5,372 bases of DNA from Actinomycetes bacterium (GTDB lineage: Bacteria; Actinomycetota; Actinomycetes; Propionibacteriales; Propionibacteriaceae), in the NCBI GenBank assembly GCA_009785885.1, contig WQUE01000136.1, positions 1 through 5,372 on the forward strand, in the 5' to 3' direction. Positions 4,543 to 5,372 of this stretch are shown piece after piece. The notes below the pieces were generated by a model. The model worked only from the letters and a program-made list of their open reading frames with translations. It was not told the origin of the DNA and made no database searches. The translations under genes and the position numbers were made by a program. Positions within the stretch are counted from its first letter, which is position 1. Each line of letters opens with the position of its first letter.

Positions 4543-5372
4543 GACCCTGCCTCGAACGTGAACTCGAACGCCGACGCGAGCATCACCTTGGTGCCGGGTT
4601 CGATCGTGAACGGCTCACCGGCCCGCAGCGTGACTGGCGGACGTCCCGGCAGCGCGACCTCGGTGCCGTTGGTCGAGTTGAGGTCGCGCACCGTGACGAA
4701 CCAGCCTTCCAGGCGCACCTCCAGGTGCTGACTGGACACGTCCCGCGTGGGGTCGCTGATCCGTACGAGACTGGGTGGGGGCCCCTCGACGCCGGGCACG
4801 GGCCGTGGGTTGCGGCCGAGCACCGCGCCACGGTCGAGGTTGAGGACGACGCCGTTCGACAACCGCAACACGCCGAGGGATGGCCTCACCACCTGCCGGG
4901 GTGTCTGGGGCGCGATGGGCGCACGGCACAGGCGGCACAACTCGGCGAACTGCGGGTTGAGGTGGCCGGCCGGGCACACGACGGCCGTCACCATCTCGCC
5001 GGTCGCCGGAAGCCGGGAGCGCCGGATCGTGTGTCCGCCCATGTCGTCGGCATCCTCCAGCGGCGACGCGGCCGGTTCCGGCGCGGGAGGCGACGGGGCC
5101 GCCACGAAGGTGGGGACGGGCACCGCAGGCGCCGGCTGCGGCTGGGGGGGCGCCACGACAGGTCCGGCCGGGGTGGGCGAGGGAGGTGGCTGCGGCACGG
5201 GCGGAGGCGGTGGGACGACGGGCGGCTCGGCCGAGGGGACGGGTGGAGGCCCGGCCTGCCGCGTCGACGGGTTCGGTGGGGGCCACGACGCGCCACGCCA
5301 GTCGAAGGCGGCAATGAACCCCTGGCCGGTGCCCGGTGCAGGTGCGGGCGGATGCTCCACGAGTCCGGAGGC
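4539..5372 (-). CDS. FHA-domain protein with zinc ribbon and proline-rich linker (5' end outside window)
   Basis: The reading frame is open to the window edge. A GTG at 5360 would give 273 aa, but it lacks a convincing ribosome-binding site and the sequence there already reads like a linker, so I take the gene as 5'-truncated by the window. Numbering from that GTG: residues 25-100 are a Pro/Ala/Val low-complexity linker; CPAGHLNPQFAELCRLC (129-145) is a zinc ribbon-like site with Cys129, His133, Cys142 and Cys145; residues 160-270 are a canonical FHA domain with G182-R183, S209-S-Q-H212 and L227-N-S-T-N-G-T. These are the residues that bind phosphothreonine, so it should dock on a phosphorylated protein, most likely the kinase encoded immediately downstream or one of its substrates. 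Thr111 in the GGHTI stretch before the zinc ribbon is a conceivable phosphosite. It is a cytoplasmic adaptor by appearance; what the missing N-terminus does is unknown. Confidence 0.9.
   Translation of the reverse strand, partial: ASGLVEHPPAPAPGTGQGFIAAFDWRGASWPPPNPSTRQAGPPPVPSAEPPVVPPPPPVPQPPPSPTPAGPVVAPPQPQPAPAVPVPTFVAAPSPPAPEPAASPLEDADDMGGHTIRRSRLPATGEMVTAVVCPAGHLNPQFAELCRLCRAPIAPQTPRQVVRPSLGVLRLSNGVVLNLDRGAVLGRNPRPVPGVEGPPPSLVRISDPTRDVSSQHLEVRLEGWFVTVRDLNSTNGTEVALPGRPPVTLRAGEPFTIEPGTKVMLASAFEFTFEAGS

Noticed and set aside
1..5372. tRNA, rRNA, CRISPR array, insertion sequence or riboswitch.
   Set aside because: Nearly all sequence is covered by five coherent coding regions, and I saw no repeat-spacer pattern, transposase motif, terminal repeats or conserved RNA element.

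Overview
The window is very G+C-rich, with coding strongly biased to G/C third positions, GTG and ATG starts and tightly overlapping genes. Together with Hanks-type kinase, FHA and WXG100 proteins this points to a high-GC actinomycete; I cannot name the genus. All five genes lie on the minus strand, so transcription runs from position 5372 towards position 1. Almost every base is coding. The only real intergenic gap is about 100 bp (2165-2266).

Layout in order of transcription. (1) 5372-4539: C-terminal part of a protein with a proline-rich linker, a zinc ribbon and a canonical FHA (phosphothreonine-binding) domain; its 5' end lies outside the window. (2) 4542-3010: a transmembrane Ser/Thr kinase with an extracytoplasmic four-cysteine domain, overlapping gene 1 by a GTGA. 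(3) 3010-2267: a 247-aa protein with a degenerate FHA domain and a C-terminal helix-turn-helix-like region, coupled to the kinase by a TGATG overlap. (4) 2164-755: a WXG100-type N-terminal hairpin fused to a zinc metallopeptidase domain whose HEFGHAVDD motif resembles that of anthrax lethal factor. (5) 758-12: a lipoprotein coupled to gene 4 by another GTGA overlap.

Working model (inference). Genes 1-3 form a phospho-signalling module: the kinase senses something outside the membrane and phosphorylates partners read by the FHA domains, and the FHA/HTH protein may carry the signal to DNA. Genes 4-5 look like an effector with its cognate partner: a protein exported by a type VII (Esx/WXG100) pathway and carrying a lethal-factor-like peptidase domain, followed by a lipoprotein that may be its immunity protein or chaperone. 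The short gap between the two modules holds a possible promoter with one inverted repeat inside its -35/-10 spacer and another just upstream, a plausible operator arrangement. No type VII secretion core gene, RNA gene, mobile element or CRISPR array is visible.
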